From NCBI GenBank assembly GCA_900239685.1, contig OENT01000362.1, forward strand, positions 62,001-126,000: a stretch of 64,000 bases of DNA. Reading direction: 5' to 3'. The position numbers and the translations under genes are program-made. Source of the DNA: Rotaria macrura (Eukaryota; Rotifera; Eurotatoria; Philodinida; Philodinidae). Of the stretch, positions 13,597-25,300 are shown piece after piece. Under the pieces are notes generated by a model that was not told the DNA's origin, ran no database searches, and saw only the letters and a program-made list of their open reading frames with translations. Each line of letters begins with the position of its first letter. Position 1 is the stretch's first letter.

Positions 13597-15305
13597 GTTT
13601 TTTGGATTGAAATTTTAATATCTAAATTGAGACTAAACATAGATGACAGTATAAGTAAGAGAGTATTGCAAGTTATTGCATCAAATTCTTTGTCGAGAAC
13701 CAGGTGAAATATTCAAATAGCAAGAGAAGCCAGTGTGAAATATGAATGAGGATATAAATTTTGAGTCATAATGAATAAGTCCAATATTTTTTGTTTTCTG
13801 ATCCTTTGCAGACAAATCAGAAAACAATCTGTTTTCATCATGGCTCCTGGAGACATCTATTGGATAAATTATTCGCAATAACGATTTAGGTCTCTTTTTT
13901 TTATCTTTTCACAAAAGTGCTTATAGAAAAATAGTTTCAATACCTTTATTCGATTGATAATAATAAATTTTACAGCATCTAATCGAAGTTTCATGATTTA
14001 TCTAATGTATCACAAGAAAACGTTGATTAACAAATACTATGTTTTATAGAAATGTACGTGAAACTTAGAACTTCATCGAAACTCATCTATTGATTAAAAG
14101 AAAATGCATTCAAATGTCAGACTTTACTTTTTTTCTAATGATAACGTGATGTATATTCATCGTACGAATCGATTTATTTTATTTATCTCTCAGTTCGCAT
14201 TACGTTGAAAGTCAATCAAAACAGAATTGCGAGTGTTTTTAACAATACAGGGGTCTATGGAGGCGTGGTTCTTTCAAGATCGGGTTGGTTCTCTATACGT
14301 TTGTATCTATAACAACATATGTCTGTTCTCCCAAAAATAGATATTCGTCTTTCCTAGACTTTAGATTGTCGCTCGTAAGGAGACAATCTAAAAGAAAACA
14401 AAGCTCGTGAAACAATTATCCAGTCGAATTTCGTCATTGGAGTTTCTTCATGTTAGATTGAGCTGTTTTTTTTCATGAGTGTAAGTTATTGTACTTTCGT
14501 CACAGTGAATTGATTTATTTTTCTTTAGCAAAAACTACATGATGATACTATACACTTCAAAAGGTGTCTACAATGACATCAATCAAGGTGTAACCTTGAA
14601 ATCTGCGAAGACGAACTATAAGACAATAGATATTATCGTAGAGTTTCAAAGGATTGTAATAATAAGCCAAATAATATATGTTAAATATAAAATAACCTAT
14701 GTTTTGCATTTAACACAAATTTTTGTGAAATCTATTTCAACGTGACAATCTACAATGCAAATTATTCTTTTTTTTAATCTTTGTTGTGAATTTCATAGGG
14801 CTATTTAAATTTTCAACATGCCCAATTTCCTGTTGTTTACAATTTAAAAAATATGAATTATATTTCCGAAGTAAATTCAAAGGAAAACCTTGAAGAGCAT
14901 ATTTCATGGTACCGTCTATACATAAAATAGAAGTCTATTGTTCAACTGTATATACCAACGAGTCGAGAGAATCTATGCAAGTTGTAGTATGAAATTAAGC
15001 ATTATACAAATAAGATGCATACATAGTGTGAACAATCAAGTGAATTCTCCTAACTATTCTCATAGAAAATAGAATTTAATCAATAAAGAAGGATTTTACT
15101 AATTTCTAAACTGCAACTATTTACTGTACAATGTATTTTTCTTAGAAAACAAAGAATAATAGATAATCGAACATAATACTAACAAAGTGTTGAATTAAAA
15201 AATATGAAAGAAAATAAAAAACAATATGTAGAATTTGAATGATTAATTGGCAATCAATGGAACAAAAACAACCTTAAGAATTATGCAGTTTTTTTCTGTC
15301 AACAA
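13597..15305. other. Intergenic region, no gene seen
   Basis: This is the stretch between the listerin start and the 3' end of the first membrane-protein paralogue. It should hold the listerin promoter, but no clear TATA box or other motif stands out. Apart from the hairpin at 14360-14392 I see only AT-rich sequence and short chance open frames. Confidence 0.5.
14360..14392. repeat. Perfect 11-bp hairpin
   Basis: TTTAGATTGTC (14360-14370) is followed after 11 bases by its exact complement GACAATCTAAA (14382-14392). It lies in the intergenic region upstream of listerin. No T-run terminator or known RNA family is evident, and its function is unknown. Confidence 0.5.
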
Positions 15306-16118
15306 TCAAATTAATAAAAAGTTCGGTGGTTTTTCATTGATATTTGGTTCTGTCCAGTAAATAACTTCCGGATCATTCATTTTGCTTATTGTTGATACAA
15401 TACTGATGATCAATAAGATAAACATAAAACCAACAATGCAATAAAATATAATAGCTAAAGTCAATGCTAGTGTTCTCAATCTTTCAACAAGAACTGTTCG
15501 TTTTCTGTTCATATGCAATACACGATTAACTTCATTTAAAAATTCCCAGAAAAGTGTACCATGTGGTACATCCTGTCTACTGAAATAGTAAAGTAAATTT
15601 TGTAATGCCAATGGTTCTTCGCCGAGACGATCGTATATGAGTGCATCTTCTGGTTTAACATGACTTGTGTTGTAGCTTTTCAATTGTTTCTCATTGATAG
15701 CTAAAACAAATCGTTTAACAGCGTGAAAATTTTCTTCTTGATCAATATTTTTGATTTCCTCTTGAGCACGTTTAAGTTCGCGTTTCATTTGTAAGCCTAA
15801 ATAAAAATCTGGCACATTTTCATCACGGCCACGTGCATTGAAACCCATAAAGCGTATACGATGCAAATTACGACGTACAATTAACCAATTAGAATTAGGA
15901 CGAAGAGTATTCGATGTAAGCGGCGCTTCATAATCATCTGCTATAGGACGTCGATGAAGGCTAGAAGAATGTACGAGTGATTTTTTTGTCTTTTGAGAAC
16001 GAGACACAAGTGGTATATTCACAGAGGTCTCATTCTGGTCCGACGGATTTGTAATAACATGAATTTCTTGCTCAATGTTCGGCAAGCGCGCAAGTCGAGA
16101 GCGGACAGCTTTACTCAT
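15306..16118 (-). CDS. Unknown single-pass membrane protein, paralogue A
   Basis: This is an intronless 270-residue protein that I do not recognise. The first ~215 residues are hydrophilic and basic, with no signal peptide. One strong hydrophobic segment follows at about residues 218-245 (TLALTLAIIFYCIVGFMFIL and onward), then a short tail of about 25 residues, so it looks like a near-tail-anchored protein with a cytosolic N-terminal body. It is clearly related to the gene at 19636-20391: both contain an (I/L)xxITNP motif, a DY(E/Q)AP block, a PNS(N/K)WL block, an LLYYFSR motif and a W(T/S)(E/G)P motif in the tail. The start ATG at 16118 is well placed. Coding status is supported by paralogue conservation. 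Function is unknown; it may be lineage-restricted. Confidence 0.8.
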   Translation of the reverse strand: MSKAVRSRLARLPNIEQEIHVITNPSDQNETSVNIPLVSRSQKTKKSLVHSSSLHRRPIADDYEAPLTSNTLRPNSNWLIVRRNLHRIRFMGFNARGRDENVPDFYLGLQMKRELKRAQEEIKNIDQEENFHAVKRFVLAINEKQLKSYNTSHVKPEDALIYDRLGEEPLALQNLLYYFSRQDVPHGTLFWEFLNEVNRVLHMNRKRTVLVERLRTLALTLAIIFYCIVGFMFILLIISIVSTISKMNDPEVIYWTEPNINEKPPNFLLI

Positions 16119-19100
16119 TTAGATTTTAATAATAATGATTGTACCTAAAACTGTTAATATGCATGGGTTAGTAAATTTCAAATAAAACATAGTCCTTACA
16201 GGTATTAATAAGCAATATTAACTATTATTTTGTGAGTTCCGAACACACACAACAAGTCGTCGCATAACTAGCTGATTTGTTTCTAAGGACAACATCTCAT
16301 GTTCACCTCTTTTTATTGTATGGCAAACATTGGTAACTAAGCCAATTGAAAAGCATAGATACAAGACAAGAGAACATCGTTAGAAACAAATGAGCCATGT
16401 GCACATGACCCCCCTTTTATATCTGCTTGTGGCTAATAAACATACTGGAAACGGCCTTATTATTGCCTGTCAATCAAATGAAAGAAGATGACGTAAAAAA
16501 GTAGAAAGTTGCTGATTTATTCTTCTAAGTTAATTAATTTGCCTTGAATGAATAAAAATGGATTTGGATCATATGCGATAAACATGAACTTTTTATTCAT
16601 ACTGTGATATCATGAAATTAGAATACGATTCGTGTCAAGACTGAAATAGAGCTCACCTTACTATTCTAATAAAAAATGAATATGTAATTCTGTGTATCTT
16701 TCTTTTTTTTCTTCTGCTGTTTGACTATTTGCTAAACAAGCAACAATAATAACTAATTATGACTATTTAGGTTTGTATTATACACTCATCGAAGAAAAAA
16801 CGATCTTATCGCAAGAATCAAAACAATAATTGTCACGCAGACGAGTTAGAAAAAAAATAATATATCATAATAAATGAGCAGAGCAGCAATATGACACAAC
16901 CTAGTGGCTTTTTTTCTCTCACCTATCCATCCAAAGTAAGGTTTTGATTGATAGCTGACGACGGTAAATGGTTAGGTTTTACATTACTGAGTATATAAAT
17001 TAAAGAAAGGTAAGTAAAAGGAAAAAAAAACTGCGGCGCACAATTTGTCAAGTATTGAAGAGCTGTATGCTTATTGCTCAAGGCTCAAGTGGTTTGTTGG
17101 TATAGTTTTATCAGGAAAATGAATCTTCCTTTCATTGACTAGAGATGATTAGGCTTGAAGTCAAAGGAGAAAAAAGTAAGGTAAAATGCGAAGAAAAAGA
17201 AAAAGAAGTGAAGAAATATTATTCACGAGTGAATAAATAATTTACCAAACTGGGGAATTACATGTGTTTAATAAAAAAAACGATGTGACAACAATATCGC
17301 TCCATTATTTTTCCGTTCTTTTCTTTTAACCTGAGATATTTTGTTTTGTATTGTGCTGTGAAAAGCATAGACTGATATTATATTTTATTTTTCAAAAGAG
17401 AAATGGTCGTTTCTGTTTTCATTTAAATTATACTCTCATTAAATGAAGTAGTTTTGCAATATACTTAAAAATGAGGAGTGAAAACCAAGCGTAACAAAAA
17501 TGTGCTCGTCACAATTCATTAATGTGTTGAAATCAACAAATGTGACCCTTTATTCGATACTAAAATAACTCCTTAGAACTCTTGTAGAATATTTATTGGA
17601 ACTGATTGATATGCTACATTTTGAATAGCTTATGGCTTATGATTTTATTTGATGAAAACATACAAACGAAAGACTCAATAGAACTTAACAAATAATTGCT
17701 TACATTCATATGGATACGAGATAAAATGACTGAATTTTGCATGAGATAAAAAAGTAGACTCCATCGACAGATAACTTGCATATGGGCTGAGGAAGAATGT
17801 ACAGAATGAGACTGATCTATTGATGCATATTTATTTTCTATTATTTTTCGCTTTTCTGCTTGTTCATTCGAGCGTACCTGACTAAACATACGCTTTTTTT
17901 CAATGTGACCTTTCTTTTTGATGAAAAGGTCTTATATCTTACAATTTGAGATCCCCGATTTTAATCAATATTTGATTTCAGATCCATTTTTTTATTGTTT
18001 TCGTCATTTTATATTCCCTGAATATCATTTGATTTACCTCATACTAGTTTCAACAATACATCAATGCATAAATATGCATTCAAATATGCACAGTATATTT
18101 GCTTTAAAAGGACAAGCTACTTGAAATATGTAATGCACATAGAATTCTTGTGAAGGCTATGCTATACTATATTATCTTATATAGTTTGATCCTCTTTTAC
18201 TCAGAAGGTGTTGGGAAGTGAATGATATTGTTTGAAACTGTTCAATTTAAGTTTTTTTCATTATGTGCAACAGAATTATTTCTATTTTGTCTTCTATTGG
18301 AAAGTAAATATGTACAACAAGTAATACAAAAAGTAATCGTTGAATTGATTATGTTGACAGTTTCATTTTGCTATTCATCGATTACTAATACCTTAAAAAG
18401 AAATTCTTCTTCTTATTGTCTACGAGTGATTTATATGGTGACTCTCATTGGTAAGAAAAATACAAAGTACGATCTATTTATTCTATGCTGAATCTGATAG
18501 AAATCTGTGTTTTTATTTTCCGAAGAAAAACTTTCAATTCTTGTTCCCTTACTACTAAAACTTTAAAAAACTACACACAGAACTAAAAGCGTCTCCGGAT
18601 ATTATTTTAGACCATCTGTAAGTTTTCTATTGATAAAAGTCAATCTGAAAAAAAAACAAATTGAATTCACAAATTTCTTTTTCTAAGAGAATGTAGTATT
18701 TTTTTAATATATTACAATACCTAAACTAACTAATTTCTTCTTTACTTTTTTTTCAAGACTTATCTCAATATTCTATACTATGTAAAGAAATCGAATAAGA
18801 TCAACTGCCACTTTGATGAAGTCTGCAAAATTTACTTTCATAACATTCGTTTGAACAGACGCTAACTTAAGATGAGCTTCATGAAAAATCAATTTGATGA
18901 ATAAGATGTATGCATGGTAAACATAGTGTGTTGTAAAGACGTAGGCAATGATATTGCATTACTTAAATGATTTCATAAATAATTTGTAATGCATATATGA
19001 AACGATGAACTATTCAGAAACAAACGACACTTGGAAATTTGACGCGACTCAAGAGCCATTACCTTTGCTCGATTTATTCAACCATTTTATATGATACTAT

Positions 19101-19635
19101 TGATGTAAAGCATAAAATACATGGAAGTAGTGTGTATGACACGAGGGATAAAATGAGTATTGAAATTTGTATTGTTATTCAAAACGAAACCGATATTTAT
19201 ATATAGATTATGTATTCTTTTTGGCATATAAAGAAAAATAAGAGTCAATACTTCGATCTTTAAGTGCTTTGTTGATGACAATTAGACGGAAGAAAAGCTC
19301 AACATCTCTTCTTTGAAGCATCTTCCATGTTACTTACATTTGAAAATTTTCCATTTTCTAGTTTAAGCTATTCTTTTTTGCAATCGCCCACCTGTCATCG
19401 TTAATCAATATTGACACGATCATATTTTTTTCTTTTGTTATGTCACGTCATAATATATCTTGACAGTTCTCACAGATATCTACTTCCATTAGTAATATCG
19501 ATCAATCGCATCTATGAATTTGATTTCAATATTTACTTATCAATATTCTACGTGACACATATGTTTTTCTCATTTTCTTATCGATCTATATATATATATG
19601 TGTGTGTGAAGTTAGTCAAAAAAATAATAAACTGA
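16119..19635. other. Spacer between tandem paralogues
   Basis: About 3.5 kb separates the two membrane-protein paralogues. It contains AT-rich sequence with homopolymer runs, and no open frame that resembles a known protein or the paralogues. A short TA/TG microsatellite lies near 19587-19608. Confidence 0.5.
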
Positions 19636-20391
19636 TTAATAATTTAAATTAGTTTCAAAACTTTTTTGCGGTCCACTCCATTCAAGTCCACCATCAGGAT
19701 CATTTTTGTACATCGTTTTAAAATTTGTTGTTGTTCTTAATACACTAACAACCAATGTAAGTAACATACAAGCAAGAATAATAAAAACAATAATTGTCAT
19801 GATCAGTGCTATTTTACGAAGTACAGCTGCACGATGAAGACGTTGCCGATCTTGATATAAGATTGAACAAACATTAGATAAAAATGCTTGAAATTTACTT
19901 TCATATGGGACAGGACATTCTCTGGAAAAATAATATAATAAAGCTTGCAAAACGATAGGTTCATGACCAAGACCTGGATAGTAGATCGCATGGGATGGTT
20001 GTACATGTGATACATTAAAACGTCGAGTATGAACTGCATTGATAGGTAATCGAAAGTAATGAACAGGAGTGAAATCCGACCGAGATTCAATTTCATGAAT
20101 ATTGTGCTGAGCACGTCGTAATTCACGTCTCATCTGAAAGAATATATACCAATCACGATATTGTTCGTCGATATTGGATGTGTCAATTTTGGCCCAACTA
20201 CGTATTTTATGAATGTTGTTTCTTACAAAGAGCCATTTCGAGTTCGGTTTCAGTTTACTTGCAGTTACTGGAGCTTGATAATCATTGTCAAATGAATGAA
20301 AGGGATCATTTGCAAGTGGATTCGTAATTATACGTAACTCATGTTCATTTTTTGTGAATTTATGTGGCAGAAGTTTTGAACGGTAAGTCAT
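19636..20391 (-). CDS. Unknown single-pass membrane protein, paralogue B
   Basis: This is an intronless protein of about 251 residues and is the tandem paralogue of the gene at 15306-16118. I start it at the ATG at 20391 (MTYRSKLLPHKF); the open frame extends a few codons further only through a non-ATG codon. It shares the ITNP motif, DYQAP, PNSKWLFVR, QMRRELRRAQ, LGHEP and LLYYFSR blocks and a single membrane segment near residues 200-225, followed by a short tail with EWSGP. Roughly two fifths of residues agree by eye over the body, so the duplication is old and the protein is under constraint. No catalytic motif or known domain is recognised. Confidence 0.8.
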   Translation of the reverse strand: MTYRSKLLPHKFTKNEHELRIITNPLANDPFHSFDNDYQAPVTASKLKPNSKWLFVRNNIHKIRSWAKIDTSNIDEQYRDWYIFFQMRRELRRAQHNIHEIESRSDFTPVHYFRLPINAVHTRRFNVSHVQPSHAIYYPGLGHEPIVLQALLYYFSRECPVPYESKFQAFLSNVCSILYQDRQRLHRAAVLRKIALIMTIIVFIILACMLLTLVVSVLRTTTNFKTMYKNDPDGGLEWSGPQKSFETNLNY

Positions 20392-22358
20392 TCTAGTGTC
20401 GAGCAATAATCTAAAGAAAAATGTATGCAGTTAAAAGAGGAAAGTATACACCAAATCGATTCGAATTTGTGCTTATTTTATACTATCATGTAGATGTGTT
20501 TTATAGAGCAAAGTTTTTTCTCTGTTCTTCATAATAGAAAAGAATGAGGCCGCAACAAAATAGAATTGCCATGTATTTCTTCCCCTTGAAGCTCTGTTAT
20601 ACATTTGATGATAAAAAAATATTTGTTCACGTTTGTCTATATGATATCAAATTTAATACTTGATCATATCATTGTAGAAACACGGAGAAAAAGAATATGC
20701 ATTTATGACTGTTTCTAACAATGTTATTATGCGTGAGTGTCATTTTTATTACATTTGTTTTGCAGTGCTAGATTTTACGATGCATCGATTAACTATATGT
20801 GAATGCATATTACATTCATTGGTATCAATCCTCTACTGTCGATGATTGTGATCTACGATAGTACTATACATACCAAAACATTTAAATGAGGTGGGAAACT
20901 GAGGTTCAATGGTTATTTCATTGTTTAAAGTCTTTCTTAAAACAGCAAGAAAAAAAAGAAATATTTTTTCGTTCTTTGAAGAAGCAAAACGATGTATTCC
21001 AAAGTAGATCATGTGTTCTTTTGCGTGATTTGAATTGGCAAATCTAATACGGTTAGAATTCTTTTTTTTTAATGAAATGTCAGCAGAAAGAAACTGTTTC
21101 AAATAGTTTTTTTTTTGCTTTAATGAATTCTATCGTGGTGAATATTCTCATTTATGCAATGACAATTTTTTCGGTGTTTGATAGGTTTGATGATGAGCAA
21201 AGAAAACCATTCAAAATTTCTTAGGGTCACGTAACAATTCATGTGAGTCAGAGCTTGGCATTGAAGATCATATGGAAGCATTGTTTCGTTCTTTATAATT
21301 GAAAATATATTATGCAAACGACCATGGACAGAGGAAGTCATAATTGGGCATCGAGAGCATCTCCAACGTCTTTCTATATTAAAGCAGTCAGTTGTTCTTC
21401 TACTTATCAATTCATTCAAAAAACCCAAGTTTGAAATTTTATCATACCGTTAGTAATATGTTACATAATGACACAACGCTTTTCTTGTAGACAAGGCTAA
21501 TTTTAACAGACATTTTTTTCCTTAATTATGTAAGACTACTGAATGGAACTTTAATTGAAGCATCATACCGTTTTAATTCCAATGGATTAAGTCAGCTATC
21601 ATGTAGCATAGATCATACAAGACGAATTACCTGTTTTCCCAGTTTTAATTTGTTTGATTGCTTATGAAAGTTCATTATATGGTATCATAATCGATATCAA
21701 TTATTAACATGAAACTAGAATTTTGATTCAATGACGACGAAAAGGAAAGAAAACTTTTTTTTCTCTAATGTAACATGAATTCGAATCTTTGAGTAAAGTG
21801 ATCGTTACCATATAATTACCTTCACATGTTGTGCAAGAAAATCAATACATAAATGAATCATATTCTATTACTTTCTTTCACCAATACCTAGTGAATAGGA
21901 CACATAAATTTAATTCCTTTCAAATGGATTCAATAGTTATTTTTCATCGAACCCCTTTAACTCCTACATATGCAGTGTTTACTTCAAAAGTAAACTTTTA
22001 TACAATAAATTATTTGATAAAAATCTATTTTCATTCTTCTCACGAAAAATGTTACTTGTGTAGTTGCTTACATGTCATTGAAAATTCAAAGAAATTTACT
22101 TTATGTTTATTTAACAATCATTAAATTTCGATCTTGAGTTTTGGGTTCTAAAAAAAATTCATTCATTCTCTGAGAGTATAAAACCCAAAAGGTAAATTTT
22201 ACAAAATAAATGTTTACGACAAAAGAAAAAAAGAAGTATGAAACAATTATAACTAAACATTTTTGAAAAACAACGAGTAAAAACATCTGTACATTTATAC
22301 ATGTGGTACAATACAATAGAAAGAAAACGTTGTTCTTCAAACTCTGATTTATCAATCA
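20392..22358. other. Intergenic region, no gene seen
   Basis: About 2 kb lies between paralogue B and the end of TEX2. The short open frames on both strands lack any recognisable motif or paralogue. No repeat was identified by eye. Confidence 0.45.
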
Positions 22359-25300
22359 TCACGTTTTTACTGTATCCATCTGTATCAATAATCCTTGATT
22401 TGATTTCGTTCTTGCAGAAAAGGATGAATCCATAGGATTCAATTGTTTTACATCCTTGTATTCTTGAAGTTTATCTCGAAACGATGTTGGACTTTTGTAA
22501 CTATCAATCAATGGATTTCCAGGCTTTGATGCTATTTCACCACTGCAATCGAAAAATTCAAAACAAAATAAATGTCATGCTTTCGATCTATGTCATTATT
22601 TGTTTTGTACATACATAACATCAATGACCCAATCGCGAAAGAATGGTAATAATTGATCATCCATAGAAGGTAGTACAACCATACGCTATGATAATTCAGC
22701 AATAAACAAGAGCAAGCATTAAAGTTTTATTTCTGTACTTCAAACTTACTCTAAGCTCATCACGGATACGTGCTTCGAGAAAGTCATGAATCAATGAATA
22801 TGAATATTTATTTTCACCAAAGACAGGTGTGACTTTAAGACTAAGATCGGGCATTTCTGGAAAACCAATCCTGTATTGCGGGAGAAAAAAGTTTCTTTTC
22901 TTTTTACTGAAAATGGATGAGCATGTATTTTATTGAATTACCATAAACGATCACTCGGTGGTGGTGGAATGTTAATCTAAATAAATATTCAAGAATGAAA
23001 AAGAATTTTTTTATTTCCATAACTAGAAGCTGAAATTCAAAATTCAAAATTCAAAATTGTTTTTTGACAGTTTTAGTGACATGCCCGTTGATTTCAATTC
23101 GATCACTTATCACTATATATCCTTTTCTTAACTTACGCTCATAATACCACTAAAACCAGTTAGTTCAACATTTGCTCCAACTTCAGCATTCGACAGTTTT
23201 TCAATCACACCAACGACTGGTTTCAAAGCGGCAAATCGTTGAAAATGTTTGTTCGTAGCAACTTTAGTTAACAAAGTACCTAATTTTCGTGATGCAGCAC
23301 TAAATATATATGATACTGAATGGTATTGATTTCGAAACTAAGAAAAGTAATAAAACAAACTTCTCCGGTATTTCTGGTTCTTGCGCTAATAATTGTTGTC
23401 TCTGAATAAGATCGTCGTCATCAAGTTTTTTTTCTTCTTTATGTACAGTTTGAGCGGAATGATGTTGAGCATACATCGGTTGATCATAGTCAGGATTATA
23501 GTTGAGTAATGGATGAAGAACAAGACGAGTTTTTATTGTTATCCTTAACAAAAAGTCAACCATGTACTTTTTATCCTCAAATGATCTTCGTCAATCTGTT
23601 TTTAAGATACCACGTGGAATGAATCAAAGATCGTTCAGAATTACCCTATGTGTTATGTCAAACTGATCAATGAAAAAATTGCTCTTTGCATGAAATTCAC
23701 AATCATTAATCTAGATCTATTTTAAAAAAACGTGTATGTCTAATCGTTTTGGAACAAAAAGAATTTGTATATGATGATGAATATCAACGAATAATTTGTA
23801 AATCTAGACTATTAACATTGAGATATTAAACTTTTGAAGAAGCTCAAGTAAATTTTATTTAAAATTTTCAATTCTTTTTATTTATATGAAAGAAAAACTA
23901 ATGGAAGAAACAAATGAAATAGATAGTGTATTAACTTCAAATCTGTGTAGTAAGAGAATATGCGATCATTGATCTGTATAGAATACTATTTAAGAAGAGA
24001 CAGATCTGAAAGAGTATACTTACTCGAGTAATTTTCTTCCTAATTCTTTAGTAATTGAACTGAGTTTTAAACTTTGATATTTATGAAAGATTCGAAGATC
24101 AAATGTACTAACGGATTTAGATCTTTAGATTTCGATCTATTGAAAAATGAATGTCATTGGCAAAGCGTTCTTTTCGTTGGTATTTAACTTTCTCTAGGAT
24201 TTCTCGTAGACAGAACTTGCTATTTTTTTTCTTCCTAAAGTTCCTCGAAAGAATAATAAAGTGGATTAAGTGAATGATCAACCCTCGAAATCGCTTTATT
24301 AGAATCACTCATTTAAGCCATGAATAACAGAATATGTTTGATGATGAAATCGAGACTAACTTGAGACTGCCTCGATAGAAAAGAAACAAATTGAACCGAA
24401 TTCCTTTAGCATTCCATTGCATTGGTTCAACTTTAAGTATAACAGGAAATGTTTTGCCGAGATCAATTGTTTCAACATGAAGATCTTCAAGTACACTCAC
24501 CTAAAATCAAAAGACGACAGCGCGACATGTTTTTCTCTCGATTGAAAATTTTCAAAGTTTTCAACGTACGGCAATTTCTTTTAATTTAAGTTCGATTTTT
24601 TCTTTCATCAAATTCTTAAATAATGGTTCTTCGAAAACGTCACAAAAAAGTCGACGTGTAAGAAAATTCAATGTTATAGCTGCTTCATCGAGACAATCAG
24701 GTGAGTCCAGTAAACGTTCAAGATTTTCTTCTTGTTTGCGATATTTCTTTTTCATTGATGACATCGGATGTGAACCAGCAAAGTCTCGATCGATATCTTT
24801 ATCATTCACTTTTCTTTCTTTCTCTTGTTCTATGGTTTTATTTCGTAGTTCTTGTGCACCAAGACGAGCTTGTACCATATCACTAAGAATATCAGCTTCA
24901 TTAATTTGACTACGAAGTACTTCTGTATTGTCTTTGTCTGTTGATAGTCTATCCGAATAAGGAAGACCAATCGTTTCAGCTACTTTCATTTGCAGATGTT
25001 CTTCTAGATTCACTGAGTTGACTTGCATTTCAGCAGGACGTGTATCCAATACTGAAATTTGCGTATCTGATATACTTTGTGCCATCGTATTCAATGAAGA
25101 TGAAATCATATTGGAGTTAACAGTACATACTGAAGGTACACCTATCAGTGCAGTATTGGTTCTTTCCATTACTTCTTTACCTTTATTGATTACAAGTGAT
25201 AATCTAAAATGTTTTTAATGAAGGTTTAAAATAAATAGCTAGTCGTATTGAAATCAGTAATTTACCTATGGAACCAATTCTCTTTTGCAGGTCCAGTCTC

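Noticed and set aside
19809-20126. 105-codon open frame within paralogue B
   Set aside because: It is an out-of-frame shadow of the conserved coding sequence.
22159-22358. Possible extension of TEX2 beyond 22359
   Set aside because: The TEX2 reading frame itself ends in TGA at 22359-22361; the open frame below is a different frame and reads as unlikely Phe/Cys/Leu-rich sequence.
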